Part shown: one piece after another, positions 8,701-18,100 of the stretch
Layout: every line of letters begins with the position of its first letter
How positions within the stretch are numbered: position 1 is the stretch's first letter
Source of the DNA: Anaerolineae bacterium
Lineage (GTDB): Bacteria > Chloroflexota > Anaerolineae > Aggregatilineales > UBA2796
Reading direction: 5' to 3'
Assembly (NCBI GenBank): GCA_019637555.1
Contig: JAHBVK010000020.1
Coordinates: forward strand, 1-64,000
Length of the DNA stretch: 64,000 nt
The notes under the pieces: model-generated
Told to the model about the DNA's origin: nothing
Databases searched by the model: none
Seen by the model: the letters and a program-made list of their open reading frames with translations, nothing else
Program-made: the position numbers and the translations under genes

Positions 8701-11700
8701 GCGATCCTCCGGCAGTTGATCACTGATGCGTCCGATGGCAACCTGTCCATAGTCGATGTTACTGCGCACACTGCTGACGAACGGCGTACCGTTGAGTGCT
8801 ACCGTGTAGCGTCCTGAGGTACTTCCCTCACTCGCCAGATAGCGCACTACCACCAACTGATAATCGCCAGTTGCTGGCAAACGGAATGACTGAATACTGG
8901 TCGAATCACCACCAACGGCATCACTACGAGCTAATACTCGCCCCTGTGCGCTGCGTAATTCCAGCACCGCGTCCAACGACGATCCCGGTTCGCGCACCAT
9001 CTGCGCCGAGATCACATCGCCTTGAGTACCGCTGAAGGTATAGACTTCACTTGGACGATCATCACCGATAACACCATTGCGCGAATCGCCATAGCGCAGC
9101 AGCGCCGATTCCGACAGCTCTGACGGGATGATTGCTAACGAGATCGCATATGCGCCCGTACTGCCATTGATGCCTGTCACCGTAAGGCTGTAGACGCCGT
9201 CGCTCTGGATCACTGCCTCCGCATTTTCTGCCCCGATCTGTGCTAGGCGATCCCCATTTGCCGAGGCGATCAGGTTGCCGCCGATGCCGCGCAGTTCCAC
9301 CTGCGGATGCAGGAAACTATCTCGCGCTGTAACTAAGACTCGCACCTGCTCTCCGTTACGGGCATGGAACAACCACGTATCGCTGGCATCGTCGGTGTAC
9401 AGATCGCCGTAACCGGAGTCAGCGCTGTGCAGTTGTGCGCCCATCGAGCGCGCTTTGGTATCTTCCAACACTAAACTCAGAGCATATACACCCGTGCCTC
9501 GATAATCCTCCTGTGGATTCGCCACAAAGATAGTGAACGTCCCACTAAACGGCAGCACGATATTTACGCGAGCGCCGCCGTCGAGCGAAGGATCAGGTGC
9601 ACCAGTTGCTAGTGGCAAGCCATTCTCGGAGAATACTTGGAAACCAGCGAAGAAGCGATCACCACGAACGTAGCGCAGCGAAACCGTGATCGAATCGCCC
9701 ACCGTACCAGTGAATGCCCATGTATCGGTGCGGCGTTGTGCCGTGAATAAACCATCCACCGTTTGCGCGTAACTGATGATGCCCACGCTGTTGCTGCTTG
9801 CCGCTGCCTCTCGACTCAGCGTGTAAGTACCTGCAGTGTTCCCACCGCTGATCGACAGCCGATACAAGCCAGTTTGCGGCAGGATGAAGTTGCGTAGTTT
9901 TAGTACACCCTGAGCCAAGGTCGTCGTCTCTACCGCCAGCGTCTGTCCGCTGGTATCCATCAGGCGCATGGTTAGCGGTAGCGGAGTCATCTCCGCTTGT
10001 CCCGCTGCGATCAACGTGATCTCCTCCCCTTGTTGACCTGTGAACAACCACGTATCTTCGGGGTCATTACGACTGAGGAAGCCCATCTGCGTCCCACTAG
10101 CAGGCAAAATACCACCACCGCGATTGCGTACTCGCAGCGGCTCGACCAGATTAAGCTTCAAGGTATAGCGTCCGCCGGTGAATGCCGCTACCGATTGCGC
10201 TTGCACACGAATCACATACAGTGCATTGTTGGGCAGTTCAAAGCGCCGGATCGCTAGAACGTTATCTTGCCCTTCCGCCTGCGCCAGCGATTGTCCATCG
10301 GTGGTCAAGATTTCCAACCGCGCATCAAAGACGCCCGTGCTGTGCTCTAGTGCCACATCCACCAGATTGCGAGCATTACCGAAGAAGAAGTAACGCTCCT
10401 CCGTGTTAGCGGCGGTCAGTTCGGCTTCCACTTTATCGCCGTACATCAGTGGTGTGCCCGCTTCGATGTTGATTCCATCACTGATGATTGGCGGCGCCGT
10501 CAGCGAGATTAAGAATCGTCCCTGCTCCAAACCCAGCGAGACCACCGCCGTATAAACACCACCGCTTTCGGATTGATAGGTCAGCGTCGCGATACCATCT
10601 GCCTCAGCGAACTGCTCCGCCACGATAGCGCCGTTCCCATTGAACAACATCACATAAGGTTTCTTAACCGATCCCGATTCGGTTTCGAGTGCCTCAACCT
10701 TCAGTGTGAACACGGAATTGCTGAAAATGCTGAACTGAAAGGCTTGGCGCAGCAACCCGGAACTGATTTCCCCTGTGCGTGTACTGCCGATCTGTATCTG
10801 TGTGATTGGTGTTCCCCTCAGCGTATCGAACTGCGCAGGACGGGTGATCAGCGAAGGCAGCGCTACCGTCACAGCAGTGGATTGAGGTTGTTCACCATAA
10901 CGTGGCGGCGGTGCGCCAGTTCCCACCGTTCCTACTTGCACCGTCTGATCGGATGGATTACCGAATGGTTGCTGGAAGTTTGCCTCTAAGCGATACGAAG
11001 CGTATTGATCCGCCCTACCCGCCACCAATAAGGTATACGTTCCGCTGATCGGTGCGGCGACGCCAAGCAAGCTGGCGACATTTTGATCGGGAGTCGCAGA
11101 AGCGAGTACCAAACCACTTGGTGTGATCACATACAGTGTGGGCGACCATGTGACGGGCGTCAGGTTAGTCAGCCGCACATTAAGCAGTGCGCCAGCAGGT
11201 ACATTCAGAGTCCATCGTGCCGTGCCGCTGTTCGGCAGCATCGCCGCTTTCACTGCCCGTCCGGGCATTAGTATGCCGCCGCTCTCTTCGGAATAGTTGA
11301 GCATGTATGTGAGAGGAGTATCGCTGGTGTTGAAGACAATTACGCGATACCGACCACTGCGATCCAGCACCACGCGCGGCAGAACGGTTTGCGTGGTGCG
11401 GTTGCCCACGATGCCTGCTAGTGCGGAACCATCCGGGCGTTGAATCAGTAGACCGAGATTAGCCGGGGCGTCCGTAGTTTTCCCCACCACTCCCAGAATC
11501 TGAGATGCTTCTCCGTCGATCCAGTAAGCATCTGCTCCTCGCGCCGCCAGCGAACCGCTGACTCCAGCATTAGGCAGTGCCCCCCGTTCAACAGCGGCGA
11601 AACCAGCATCTACCATACGACTCAGGCGCAGATTGTAAGTCAACGTAGTGGCATTCGCAGCCGTTGCTACACTCGCCGCACCATCACCCGGACGAATGAT

Positions 11701-13056
11701 CACCTCATACACACCACTGCGCGCCAGAGTCAGCGTCTGATGAATCCCCGTGCCGATGACACCTTCATAGTTGACCACATCCTGCGGATCGATCAGTAGA
11801 ACTGACGCATCCAACGATGGTTTCTGTGGTGCGATCTCCAGCGTCAAACTATCGCCTTCACGTCCGCTGAAAATCCAATATTGAGGAGCCGTCGCCAGCA
11901 CTTCCGTGTAGGTCTCCCCATAGCGCACTGCCGCCGGATTCAGGACATTCGTTCGCAAGCGCGATGCCAGCAGTCGGAAATCTATGTCTGTGGTACCTTC
12001 GTAGTTGATGGCAGAGATTTCTACAAAATACGGTCCGTTACCGTCCAGTTGCAGGGGCACGAGTAACGGATTTAACCCCTGAAACTCGCGCACCACCACA
12101 CCTGATGTGGTCAGCAAGCGGACGTTGACCAATTGGTGAATGCCGTTTAGCTCGATATTCAGCGCCTGAGCACCCGTGCTGCCCAAGCGATACACCGCGC
12201 GGGGGTAAACAGCCGTTAAGCGTCCCTGAATTGGTGTCTCGAAACTCAACACGGAGGCAGCGGGGTTAGGATCATTGCCCCGTACAGTGATCGTCAGGGT
12301 GTACGTGCCTTCCGTGCCTGTTTGTCCGGTACGAGCCAGAATCGTGTAATCACCGTTGAAGGGTAACTGATAAGCAAAAATACCAGCGTTGGGCGTATCA
12401 TCTTGCGCATCGCTGGCGGCAAGGACTTCGCCTGTTGGCGCTAACAACGCTAGTGAACTATCGAGGTCGCCGGAGATCGACTCCATGCTGATGTCTACGA
12501 TGAATCCGGCGTTGCCGTTTAGCCGCCATGCCTGACGTGGACTGCTGGCACCCAGATCGCCACGTACCGTCTGCCCATAACCGATCACGCCTGCAAAATT
12601 GCCACTGATGGAGGTAGGCTCAATCGTCGGAGTAGTTGCTACTTGCGAAATACGCCTGAGCGTGATGTTGTACTCGCCCACGCTTTGATCCCTGCCGGAG
12701 ATGCGGATCACGAACGAGCCTTCATGCGGTAGCAGTACAGGAGAAAGACTGACCGCGCCACTACCAGCAGGAGCTTGCGCACCAGCGAACGGTTGCTGAT
12801 CGTCCAACACCACGATCACCGGATCGAGGGTACCGGAGGTTTTCACTACCTCCACCGCGATCACATCTCCCGATGCAGCGACAAAATCCCAATCCTCGCT
12901 TACAGCGGCTTTGCCATCGATCAGACCTTGCTGCGTATCACCATAGCGGATCGGTCCACCTTCGCCGCCCTGCGCCATGCTGCGGATCACCGTAAATACA
13001 AGCAGCAAGAAACAAATCAAAATAGCAGCAGCACGACTGCGCCTTGCGAATTTCAT
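5743..13056 (-). CDS. Giant secreted protein with about 21 PPC-like beta-sandwich modules, 2437 aa
   Basis: Begins with a signal peptide (basic MKFARRSR, hydrophobic core AAILICFLLLVF, likely cut after SMAQ). The rest is repeated modules of about 105-125 residues. Each opens with a segment like YGDxxxG, then WxFxGxxGDxI, a middle piece like LDPxLxLxxPxG and LAxxDD, and closes with LPxxGxYTLxV. This resembles bacterial pre-peptidase C-terminal (PPC) domains, usually found singly next to secreted proteases; no protease domain is present here. I count about 21 modules. A TPIPSPTPMADAQTG linker breaks the series near residue 2040. No C-terminal anchor or sorting motif is seen (ends HYSLAINGS). 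GAGGAG lies about 12 bases before the ATG. Function unknown; adhesion, matrix or binding of extracellular polymers is plausible. Confidence 0.85.
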   Translation of the reverse strand: MKFARRSRAAAILICFLLLVFTVIRSMAQGGEGGPIRYGDTQQGLIDGKAAVSEDWDFVAASGDVIAVEVVKTSGTLDPVIVVLDDQQPFAGAQAPAGSGAVSLSPVLLPHEGSFVIRISGRDQSVGEYNITLRRISQVATTPTIEPTSISGNFAGVIGYGQTVRGDLGASSPRQAWRLNGNAGFIVDISMESISGDLDSSLALLAPTGEVLAASDAQDDTPNAGIFAYQLPFNGDYTILARTGQTGTEGTYTLTITVRGNDPNPAASVLSFETPIQGRLTAVYPRAVYRLGSTGAQALNIELNGIHQLVNVRLLTTSGVVVREFQGLNPLLVPLQLDGNGPYFVEISAINYEGTTDIDFRLLASRLRTNVLNPAAVRYGETYTEVLATAPQYWIFSGREGDSLTLEIAPQKPSLDASVLLIDPQDVVNYEGVIGTGIHQTLTLARSGVYEVIIRPGDGAASVATAANATTLTYNLRLSRMVDAGFAAVERGALPNAGVSGSLAARGADAYWIDGEASQILGVVGKTTDAPANLGLLIQRPDGSALAGIVGNRTTQTVLPRVVLDRSGRYRVIVFNTSDTPLTYMLNYSEESGGILMPGRAVKAAMLPNSGTARWTLNVPAGALLNVRLTNLTPVTWSPTLYVITPSGLVLASATPDQNVASLLGVAAPISGTYTLLVAGRADQYASYRLEANFQQPFGNPSDQTVQVGTVGTGAPPPRYGEQPQSTAVTVALPSLITRPAQFDTLRGTPITQIQIGSTRTGEISSGLLRQAFQFSIFSNSVFTLKVEALETESGSVKKPYVMLFNGNGAIVAEQFAEADGIATLTYQSESGGVYTAVVSLGLEQGRFLISLTAPPIISDGINIEAGTPLMYGDKVEAELTAANTEERYFFFGNARNLVDVALEHSTGVFDARLEILTTDGQSLAQAEGQDNVLAIRRFELPNNALYVIRVQAQSVAAFTGGRYTLKLNLVEPLRVRNRGGGILPASGTQMGFLSRNDPEDTWLFTGQQGEEITLIAAGQAEMTPLPLTMRLMDTSGQTLAVETTTLAQGVLKLRNFILPQTGLYRLSISGGNTAGTYTLSREAAASSNSVGIISYAQTVDGLFTAQRRTDTWAFTGTVGDSITVSLRYVRGDRFFAGFQVFSENGLPLATGAPDPSLDGGARVNIVLPFSGTFTIFVANPQEDYRGTGVYALSLVLEDTKARSMGAQLHSADSGYGDLYTDDASDTWLFHARNGEQVRVLVTARDSFLHPQVELRGIGGNLIASANGDRLAQIGAENAEAVIQSDGVYSLTVTGINGSTGAYAISLAIIPSELSESALLRYGDSRNGVIGDDRPSEVYTFSGTQGDVISAQMVREPGSSLDAVLELRSAQGRVLARSDAVGGDSTSIQSFRLPATGDYQLVVVRYLASEGSTSGRYTVALNGTPFVSSVRSNIDYGQVAIGRISDQLPEDRLRFRGKAGDVVTIAAEATSGNLDLVLRLETPTGEVIAQNDDASGVNPLIDAFVLPADGEYILVIARVGSSAGNYELVVNRVYQTQASGTSAGGTPLVYGQRVVGTLDASTPTAQYSFTGSKDDLIVVRVLHQTDEGLPTLTLSDAAGNVLATGVSDDGQTVIDNFRVPADGGYTVTLVRASNARTQYMPYALTVELRAATVSATTGGVLESTDDVVGTFTQGQTTHYWLLTAQAGTRYSIQLQRLTGNFIPSLLVVAPNGQSVAAVTVPADQPGVLITGLDMPISGIYSLIVLPGESDSFTENQYRLIVQPISSASATPSVIEPGRMVTGALSANEPTQRWLFSGVQGQAITAQVLATDNQLTPTLLLITADGLTAAEGVPMTLPQGHASVIADFPLPQAGEYTLVVSGSGIGAYRLTLDLGNVSTDMAAAQQLSFDQPQVGVVRQGIEALWAVDATAEDVINVGILTDEPTQPAMKLELRTISGEVVATSGELPELYAVEIPSAGRYILALKSSATVSYSIIAQRRQQLIDFPGISPRSLTPNTPRVDTITDNNLVNLWRFSAKAGQNIQITAERSSGDVRLELSLFGPDGYLASVTMKPDGTPITLNAPPISEDGEFTLAVSRWLAAAGSGRGNYRVTLTLSNIPSTPIPSPTPMADAQTGDSNLAINANFELSYGDLRTGSLSEMQPRAVWMFAGKAGDRITIVAVADFASKLLLRLFDPTGRTVAVGNAGKSPLTDIQLMVSGNYTIEVGSDSQTEVAIGDYGLRLLRNLPGTYYLGSLPFGQPQGAQLSASRAVQAWYFNGKQGEVVAISVESTTAGFDPMVQIVSSDGAMLAAAGSQVEAIMPSTGEFICLVSNTKQQLMADYQLTLSSAIAPTGGGRVYIDGVSVEGTISDKDFTDQWRIATDASEPLTFALTTLDGNLLAEFVLYDASGNVVFVSTPDSLPEQIQLPSAGTYILLVSRIGGALGGTWGHYSLAINGS

Positions 13057-13235
13057 GGGTCTTTATCGCTCCTCTGTGTCGCAATCAGCAGTCATCATAC
13101 CATGTTAAAAAATGGTTTGGAAGCGATCTGGCATCACAGCGGGACAACAGTTCGGAGTTGATCTCCTGCTGATGGTAAAATTTGAAATTGTAAAGCGTCT
13201 GATTAATATTCAGCGCTGGCTGTGTTCGCCTCAGA

Positions 13236-14012
13236 TTGATCGCCGGAGAGTTAATCATTCATTCCTTTTCCTTTCACCGCAACTGGATCGGCATGTTCGA
13301 GGCGATCCCACGCTACCACGCGGCTGCACAATGCTGGCAAGAAGCAGGTGCGGTCATTGGTATCACGGGCTGGGCAAGCGCTACCTTCAATGCTGCTATC
13401 GTGCAAGATAGCAGTATCCTGCAAGCCGAGCATGTCCGCCGTTACTCCGAAGTTTTCGCAGAATACAATGTCACTGGCACAATTCAGCTCGCCGATCCGG
13501 CGTCGATGCCTGCCTGCGTTGATATGCTCTGGCACGAAGGCTATGCCGAAATGCTTTGCGATCCGATGATGTCCTACGAAGGAGCGTTCGAGGCGCGCAC
13601 ATTAAATACGGCAGTACTGCCGCAGGTCGTTCGGGATCAGCAAGACATCGAATTGTATTACCGCATCGTAGCTGAGGGTTTCGATCTACCACCGGTGATC
13701 GAAGATTTCGTTGGCGTCATGCTGCGAATGACCGAATGTACACATATGATTGCGTGGTTGCACGGCGAACCCGTCGGCGCGGGCACCTTGGTCGAATGTG
13801 CTAACGTAGCAGGCATCTACAACGTGGCGACACTGCCACAAGCACGCGGAAGTGGAGTCGCCACCGCGCTAATGTACGCGCTGCATCAGCGAGCGCTCAA
13901 CAATGGTTACTCGGGCACAGCGCTTGCTTCCTCACCAATGGGCTTGTCGCTCTATCGTAAGCTTGGCTACCGGCAAGATGGCTATCAGATCGTGTACGCG
14001 CAAATGGAATGA
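13236..14012 (+). CDS. GNAT-family N-acetyltransferase
   Basis: Two-part GNAT-like protein. The C-terminal half holds the acetyl-CoA site: GIYNVATLPQARGSGVATAL (motif A, with the Q/R-x-x-G-x-G/A loop RGSGVA) and GTALASSPMGLSLYRKLGY (motif B). The N-terminal half is divergent. The start is unclear. The frame opens at a TTG (13236). A GGAGAG stands at 13244-13249, just before codons ATC and ATT, so a rare ATT start at 13257 is possible. ATG 13293 has no good ribosome site and would cut into residues (HRNWIGMFEAI) that look like part of the fold. Substrate unknown. Confidence 0.78.
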   Translation: MIAGELIIHSFSFHRNWIGMFEAIPRYHAAAQCWQEAGAVIGITGWASATFNAAIVQDSSILQAEHVRRYSEVFAEYNVTGTIQLADPASMPACVDMLWHEGYAEMLCDPMMSYEGAFEARTLNTAVLPQVVRDQQDIELYYRIVAEGFDLPPVIEDFVGVMLRMTECTHMIAWLHGEPVGAGTLVECANVAGIYNVATLPQARGSGVATALMYALHQRALNNGYSGTALASSPMGLSLYRKLGYRQDGYQIVYAQME

Positions 14013-14164
14013 GTGTTCTTCAGTTCGCTCACCTGAATCATCGATCTCGCATTATCGTCCCATAACAATCTGCGAGACCAACTGTTTGATGTTTGAAAAT
14101 CGTATACAATCGAGCATGTCTCGTAAAACTGGGTTTACAACGCATTGCCACCGGTGGTGAGTCG

Positions 14165-16510
14165 ATGTCCACAGGGAAGCTCAACGAACTGCTGCAACAG
14201 GGTATCGCGGCTGCACGCGCTAAGGACAACGCAACGGCGCGGCAATTATTTCAAGATGCCATCAAACTGGATGTCCGCAATGAGACTGCATGGCTGTGGT
14301 TGAGCAGCGTTGCTGAGAATCCAAAGGAGCGCCTGTTCTGTTTGCGACAGGTGCTTCAGATCAACCCCAAAAACGAACACGCCATCAAAGCGATGCAGAA
14401 ATTTGGCGGCGAAAGTGGCGGCGGAACTGCTGCTGGCGCAGGCGCTACTGCTGCTAGTTCGCCAGTGGATGAACCACCCGCCCCCAAAGGCTCCGGCACG
14501 ATTCCGATTGTTGATCCGCGCAAGCTGAACACTCTGAGCAGCCAACTGGATGAAGTGCTAGCGCGTTATCAGGCGCTGACTCCGGCGACACTGCCGTTTG
14601 AATGGGCGAAGAAGAATCGCGGACGTATCGGTGATGCCGCAGCAGCGCGTTTGCGCACCATGATGCTAGCTGGCGGTGCGGTAGCGGCGGTAGTCATCAT
14701 CGGACTTGCGGCACTGCTGATCAGTAACATCGGCGGTCCGGTGCGAGTGGTCGCCGATGTCACCTCTACCGCTACGCTGACCGAAACCGTCACGCCTAGT
14801 CCCACTTCTGGCGTTGTGCCCACCGCCTCACCTACCAGCCGTCTCACGCTGACTCCTTCCGATACGCCGGATTTTGCTGGTGGCGCACTGGGCAAGATGA
14901 CGCCTACCGCCGCTTATCCTGACTTGGAAGGCAATCGCAATCTAGAACGAGCCTTAGGCTTGTATTCAACTGGCAAGTACGAGGAAGCATTAGATTTGCT
15001 AGAAACCGAACGTCAGGGTTTGGAACTGGCGAAAAATGATCGCTACTATGCCATCGTTTATTACATGTGCCTCTCGCACATCGCGCTGGGCAGACCGGGC
15101 AGGGCATTCTCCTTGCTGCAAAATAATCAAGATCAATCTTCGGCGCTCTATCAAGCAGCATTGGCAGCCACCGAATATGCGCAGGGCGATCTTGATGGAG
15201 CATTAGCCGCTGCCAAGAAAGCGATCAACGGTGATCGCCTGTTGGTGCAAGCCTCCGTGATCGCGGCACGTGTTTACGCGGATCGCGGCGAGTATGCGAA
15301 CGCCGAGAATGAACTTGAGAACGCGCTCAAGCAGCAGCCGCGCAACGCCACGCTGTTCGTTGAACGCGCCAATGTACGATTGAAATCTGGCAATTTGAAC
15401 AATGCTCTCAACGACGCATTGCTTGCTCTCTACATCGATCCCACCAATCGACAGGCATTCATTATCCGTAGCACCGTCCTGTTACAGATCGCTGCTAATG
15501 AAAGCGATCCTCAAGAGCGTGTGCAAGCATATGGCACAGTAGTGCTCTCTACACAAGAATTCCTGTTGTACTATCCCGGCGATACGGCTGGCTGGCGTTT
15601 ACTCGGTCAGGCGCGGGAAGGTGAAGGCAACATCACCAGTGCCTTGGATGCTTATGCACAGGCTGTTGTCGTTGATCAGACTTCCGAAGATGCGCGGTTG
15701 GTCTTTATGGCGCGTGGGCGGCTGCACTTGCAGGATCGTCGCTTTGCCGATGCCCGCAGCGACTTCGAGAAGGCGAACGATATTCGCGAGTCTGCCGATA
15801 GTCAGCAGCTATTGCTGGAAACGCTTGTCGGCACAGGTGACTATATCGACGCCTTGGATCAAGTAGACGCCATGGCGGATGCCGCGCCGGATGATCTCAA
15901 TCTGCTGATCCTGAAGCTCGATTTGCTAACCCGCGCTTACGTCACTGACAATGTTAGCGTCTCACAGTTCAGTGCAGAGCTGCCGCGCATTGATGACGCG
16001 TTCATCAGCACGCTCAGTAATGCGCAGCTCGCCACCGCACGCCTCTATCGCGGCATTGCCCTCTTTGCTGATAACCAGTTGGAGCCAGCTTTGGTCGAAC
16101 TCAACGCGGCTCTGCAACTGGAAGACAGCGGAATCGGGCACTACTATCGCGGTCAGTTGCAGGAGTCATTGAACAAACCCGAATTGGCGATCCTCGATTA
16201 CGACTGGATTGCGGTTTGGGGTAAGGTCTATAAGTTCAGTTTCGCTGGCGACGCGCAGGAACGCGCAGATCGGCTGCGTGCCCAACTGCCGACGCAAACG
16301 CCGACCAATAGCCCCACGCCGACGCATACACCGACATTTACCTTCACGCCCACACCCACCTTTACACCGTCGCGCACGTTCACGCCATCGCGTACACCGA
16401 CGTTCACGCGCACCCCGACGATTACGCGGACGCCTACCTTGACCCGCACCCCGACCTTGACCCGCACGCCAACGTTCACGCGCACCCCGACGCGGACGCC
16501 GAATCCTTAA
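14165..16510 (+). CDS. TPR protein with one membrane helix and a C-terminal TPT stalk, 781 aa
   Basis: N-terminal TPR-like module (residues about 1-80: ARQLFQDAIKLD, AWLWLSSVAENP, LRQVLQINPKN), a Gly/Ala/Pro linker, a membrane helix near residue 180 (LAGGAVAAVVIIGLAALLIS), a Ser/Thr/Pro linker, then an outer region of about eight or more TPR-like repeats (for example ALDLLETERQG, ALAAAKKAINGD, AENELENALKQQPRN). The last 70 residues are TPT/RTP repeats. The ATG at 14165 has GGTGGTGAG upstream; an earlier frame opening at 14093 is less convincing. The N-terminus should be cytoplasmic and the main TPR array outside. It shares its N-terminal plan with the TPR protein at 27966-29309. Probably a scaffold; partner unknown. 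Confidence 0.75.
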   Translation: MSTGKLNELLQQGIAAARAKDNATARQLFQDAIKLDVRNETAWLWLSSVAENPKERLFCLRQVLQINPKNEHAIKAMQKFGGESGGGTAAGAGATAASSPVDEPPAPKGSGTIPIVDPRKLNTLSSQLDEVLARYQALTPATLPFEWAKKNRGRIGDAAAARLRTMMLAGGAVAAVVIIGLAALLISNIGGPVRVVADVTSTATLTETVTPSPTSGVVPTASPTSRLTLTPSDTPDFAGGALGKMTPTAAYPDLEGNRNLERALGLYSTGKYEEALDLLETERQGLELAKNDRYYAIVYYMCLSHIALGRPGRAFSLLQNNQDQSSALYQAALAATEYAQGDLDGALAAAKKAINGDRLLVQASVIAARVYADRGEYANAENELENALKQQPRNATLFVERANVRLKSGNLNNALNDALLALYIDPTNRQAFIIRSTVLLQIAANESDPQERVQAYGTVVLSTQEFLLYYPGDTAGWRLLGQAREGEGNITSALDAYAQAVVVDQTSEDARLVFMARGRLHLQDRRFADARSDFEKANDIRESADSQQLLLETLVGTGDYIDALDQVDAMADAAPDDLNLLILKLDLLTRAYVTDNVSVSQFSAELPRIDDAFISTLSNAQLATARLYRGIALFADNQLEPALVELNAALQLEDSGIGHYYRGQLQESLNKPELAILDYDWIAVWGKVYKFSFAGDAQERADRLRAQLPTQTPTNSPTPTHTPTFTFTPTPTFTPSRTFTPSRTPTFTRTPTITRTPTLTRTPTLTRTPTFTRTPTRTPNP
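16299..16507 (+). repeat. Low-complexity TPT/RTP-coding repeat
   Basis: About 200 bases of imperfect 9-18 base units such as CGCACCCCGACG and TTGACCCGCACC at the 3' end of the TPR gene, coding TRTPT units. Similar DNA recurs at 39150-39500. Repeats like this can change length by slippage or recombination, so the stalk length may vary between strains. Confidence 0.7.
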
Positions 16511-16557
16511 GCGCAGTGTCGGCAGCAGCTTAATCAGGTAATCTATACACGTTAAAT

Positions 16558-16577
16558 CCCGGAGCAATCGCTCCGGG
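16558..16577 (+). terminator. Short hairpin between TPR gene and purH
   Basis: CCCGGAGC (16558-16565), loop AATC, GCTCCGGG (16570-16577), followed by TTCATT. The stem is strong but the T-run is poor. It sits 26 bases before the purH start and could be a terminator for the upstream gene or a leader structure of purH. Confidence 0.45.
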
Positions 16578-16603
16578 TTCATTGAATCGAGGAGAATCCC
16601 TTC

Positions 16604-18100
16604 ATGCCACGCGCCTTGTTCAGCGTTTACGATAAAACCGGATTAGTAGAGTTCGCTCACAGCTTGGTTGATCTCGGCTGGGAGTTGATCGCCAGCGGCG
16701 GCACGGCGAAAGCACTCACCGACGCCAAGCTGCCCGTCACTACCATCGATCAGATCACTGGACATCCTGAGATGCTCGGCGGGCGCGTCAAAACGCTGCA
16801 TCCGGCGATCCACGCGGCGATTCTGGCACGCGACAATGAGCAGGATTTGGCTGAACTACGCGCACAAGGCTACCAGCCGATTGATATGGTCGTCTGCAAC
16901 CTCTACCCCTTTGAGGAAACGATCAGTCAGCCTAATGTGACCATGGACGACGCCATCGAGAATATTGACATCGGCGGAGTCACCTTGATCCGCGCAGCAG
17001 CGAAGAACTTCCAGCGCGTGATCGTAGTGATCTCTCCTGAAAGTTATGAGCAAATTCTGGAGCTGCTACGCGGCGGATCAGTAGACCTAGCCACGCGGCA
17101 ACGTTTCGCGGCATCGGCGTTCACACGTACCCATCTCTACGATCAGCAAATATCCGACTACCTACATGGTTGGGATATCGCACGCTACGATTCTCAAGTT
17201 GCATTGCGCTATGGCGAGAATCCGCACCAGCACGCGCAATTTCGATCCAAGTCTCGCGTTCAAGGGTTTCTCGGCGGCGAACTGCTTGGCGGCAAGGAAC
17301 TCTCCTACAACAACCTCCTAGATCTCGACGCAGCCTACAGCGCGGTAGAGCAGTTTCAACACCCGACAGCGATCATCGTCAAACATTTGTCCCCTATTGG
17401 CATCGCTAGTGCCGTTGATGTAGCAAGCGCATTTACTGCCTCACTCGCGGCTGATCCTGTCTCTGCCTTTGGCGGCGTGATTGCGTTAAATCGAGAAGTG
17501 AATGAGGAATTAGTCGCTGCGCTTGGCGATCTCTTTGTAGAAGTTCTCGCTGCGCCATCGTTCACGAATGCTGCGGTAGAGCGTCTGCGCAGCAAGCGCA
17601 AGAACTGCCGCTTAATGAAGATGAACGATTTGCCCTATAACCGCGTCGAGGAATGGCGCTCCGTGCGTGGTGGGATCCTGATGCAGACAACGGACTACGG
17701 CGATCCCGACACTGCTGAATGGCGCGTTGTCACCAAACGCCAGCCCACCGACGAGGAGATGGCGGCGCTCAAATTCGCGTGGAAAGCCTGCCAGTTCGTC
17801 AAATCCAACGCCATCGTGATCGCGCAGGGTGAGGCGACAGTCGGCATCGGTGGCGGATTGCCGAGCCGCGTTGATGCAGTCGATCTAGCAGTGAAAAAAG
17901 CAGGTGATCGGGCGCAAGGCGCTGTACTCGCTTCCGATGCCTTCTTTCCCTTCTCCGATGGTCCCGAACTGGCGATCCGTGCTGGTATCCGTGCCATCAT
18001 TGAACCCGGCGGATCAGTCCGTGACGCCGAAACCATCGCCGCTTGCGACGCCGCCGATGTTGCCATGATCTTCACGGGCGTCCGCCACTTCCGGCATTGA
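16604..18100 (+). CDS. purH: Bifunctional AICAR formyltransferase / IMP cyclohydrolase
   Basis: Catalyses the last two steps of purine synthesis: formylation of AICAR by 10-formyl-THF, then ring closure to IMP. The N-terminal cyclohydrolase part shows WELIASGGTAKAL, KTLHPAIHAAIL and NIDIGGVTLIRAAAKN. The C-terminal transformylase part shows RYGENPHQHAQ, the KH of VKHLSPIG, KSNAIVIAQ and SDAFFPFSDG, and ends in GVRHFRH. Its 498 residues are slightly below the usual 510-530. The ATG follows GAGGAG 9 bases upstream. The gene stands alone between a TPR gene and a hydrolase, not in a pur operon. Confidence 0.97.
   Translation: MPRALFSVYDKTGLVEFAHSLVDLGWELIASGGTAKALTDAKLPVTTIDQITGHPEMLGGRVKTLHPAIHAAILARDNEQDLAELRAQGYQPIDMVVCNLYPFEETISQPNVTMDDAIENIDIGGVTLIRAAAKNFQRVIVVISPESYEQILELLRGGSVDLATRQRFAASAFTRTHLYDQQISDYLHGWDIARYDSQVALRYGENPHQHAQFRSKSRVQGFLGGELLGGKELSYNNLLDLDAAYSAVEQFQHPTAIIVKHLSPIGIASAVDVASAFTASLAADPVSAFGGVIALNREVNEELVAALGDLFVEVLAAPSFTNAAVERLRSKRKNCRLMKMNDLPYNRVEEWRSVRGGILMQTTDYGDPDTAEWRVVTKRQPTDEEMAALKFAWKACQFVKSNAIVIAQGEATVGIGGGLPSRVDAVDLAVKKAGDRAQGAVLASDAFFPFSDGPELAIRAGIRAIIEPGGSVRDAETIAACDAADVAMIFTGVRHFRH

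Noticed and set aside
16209-16582. ORFs on both strands over the TPT repeat
   Set aside because: Repeat DNA is open in several frames; only the TRTPT frame continues a folded protein.
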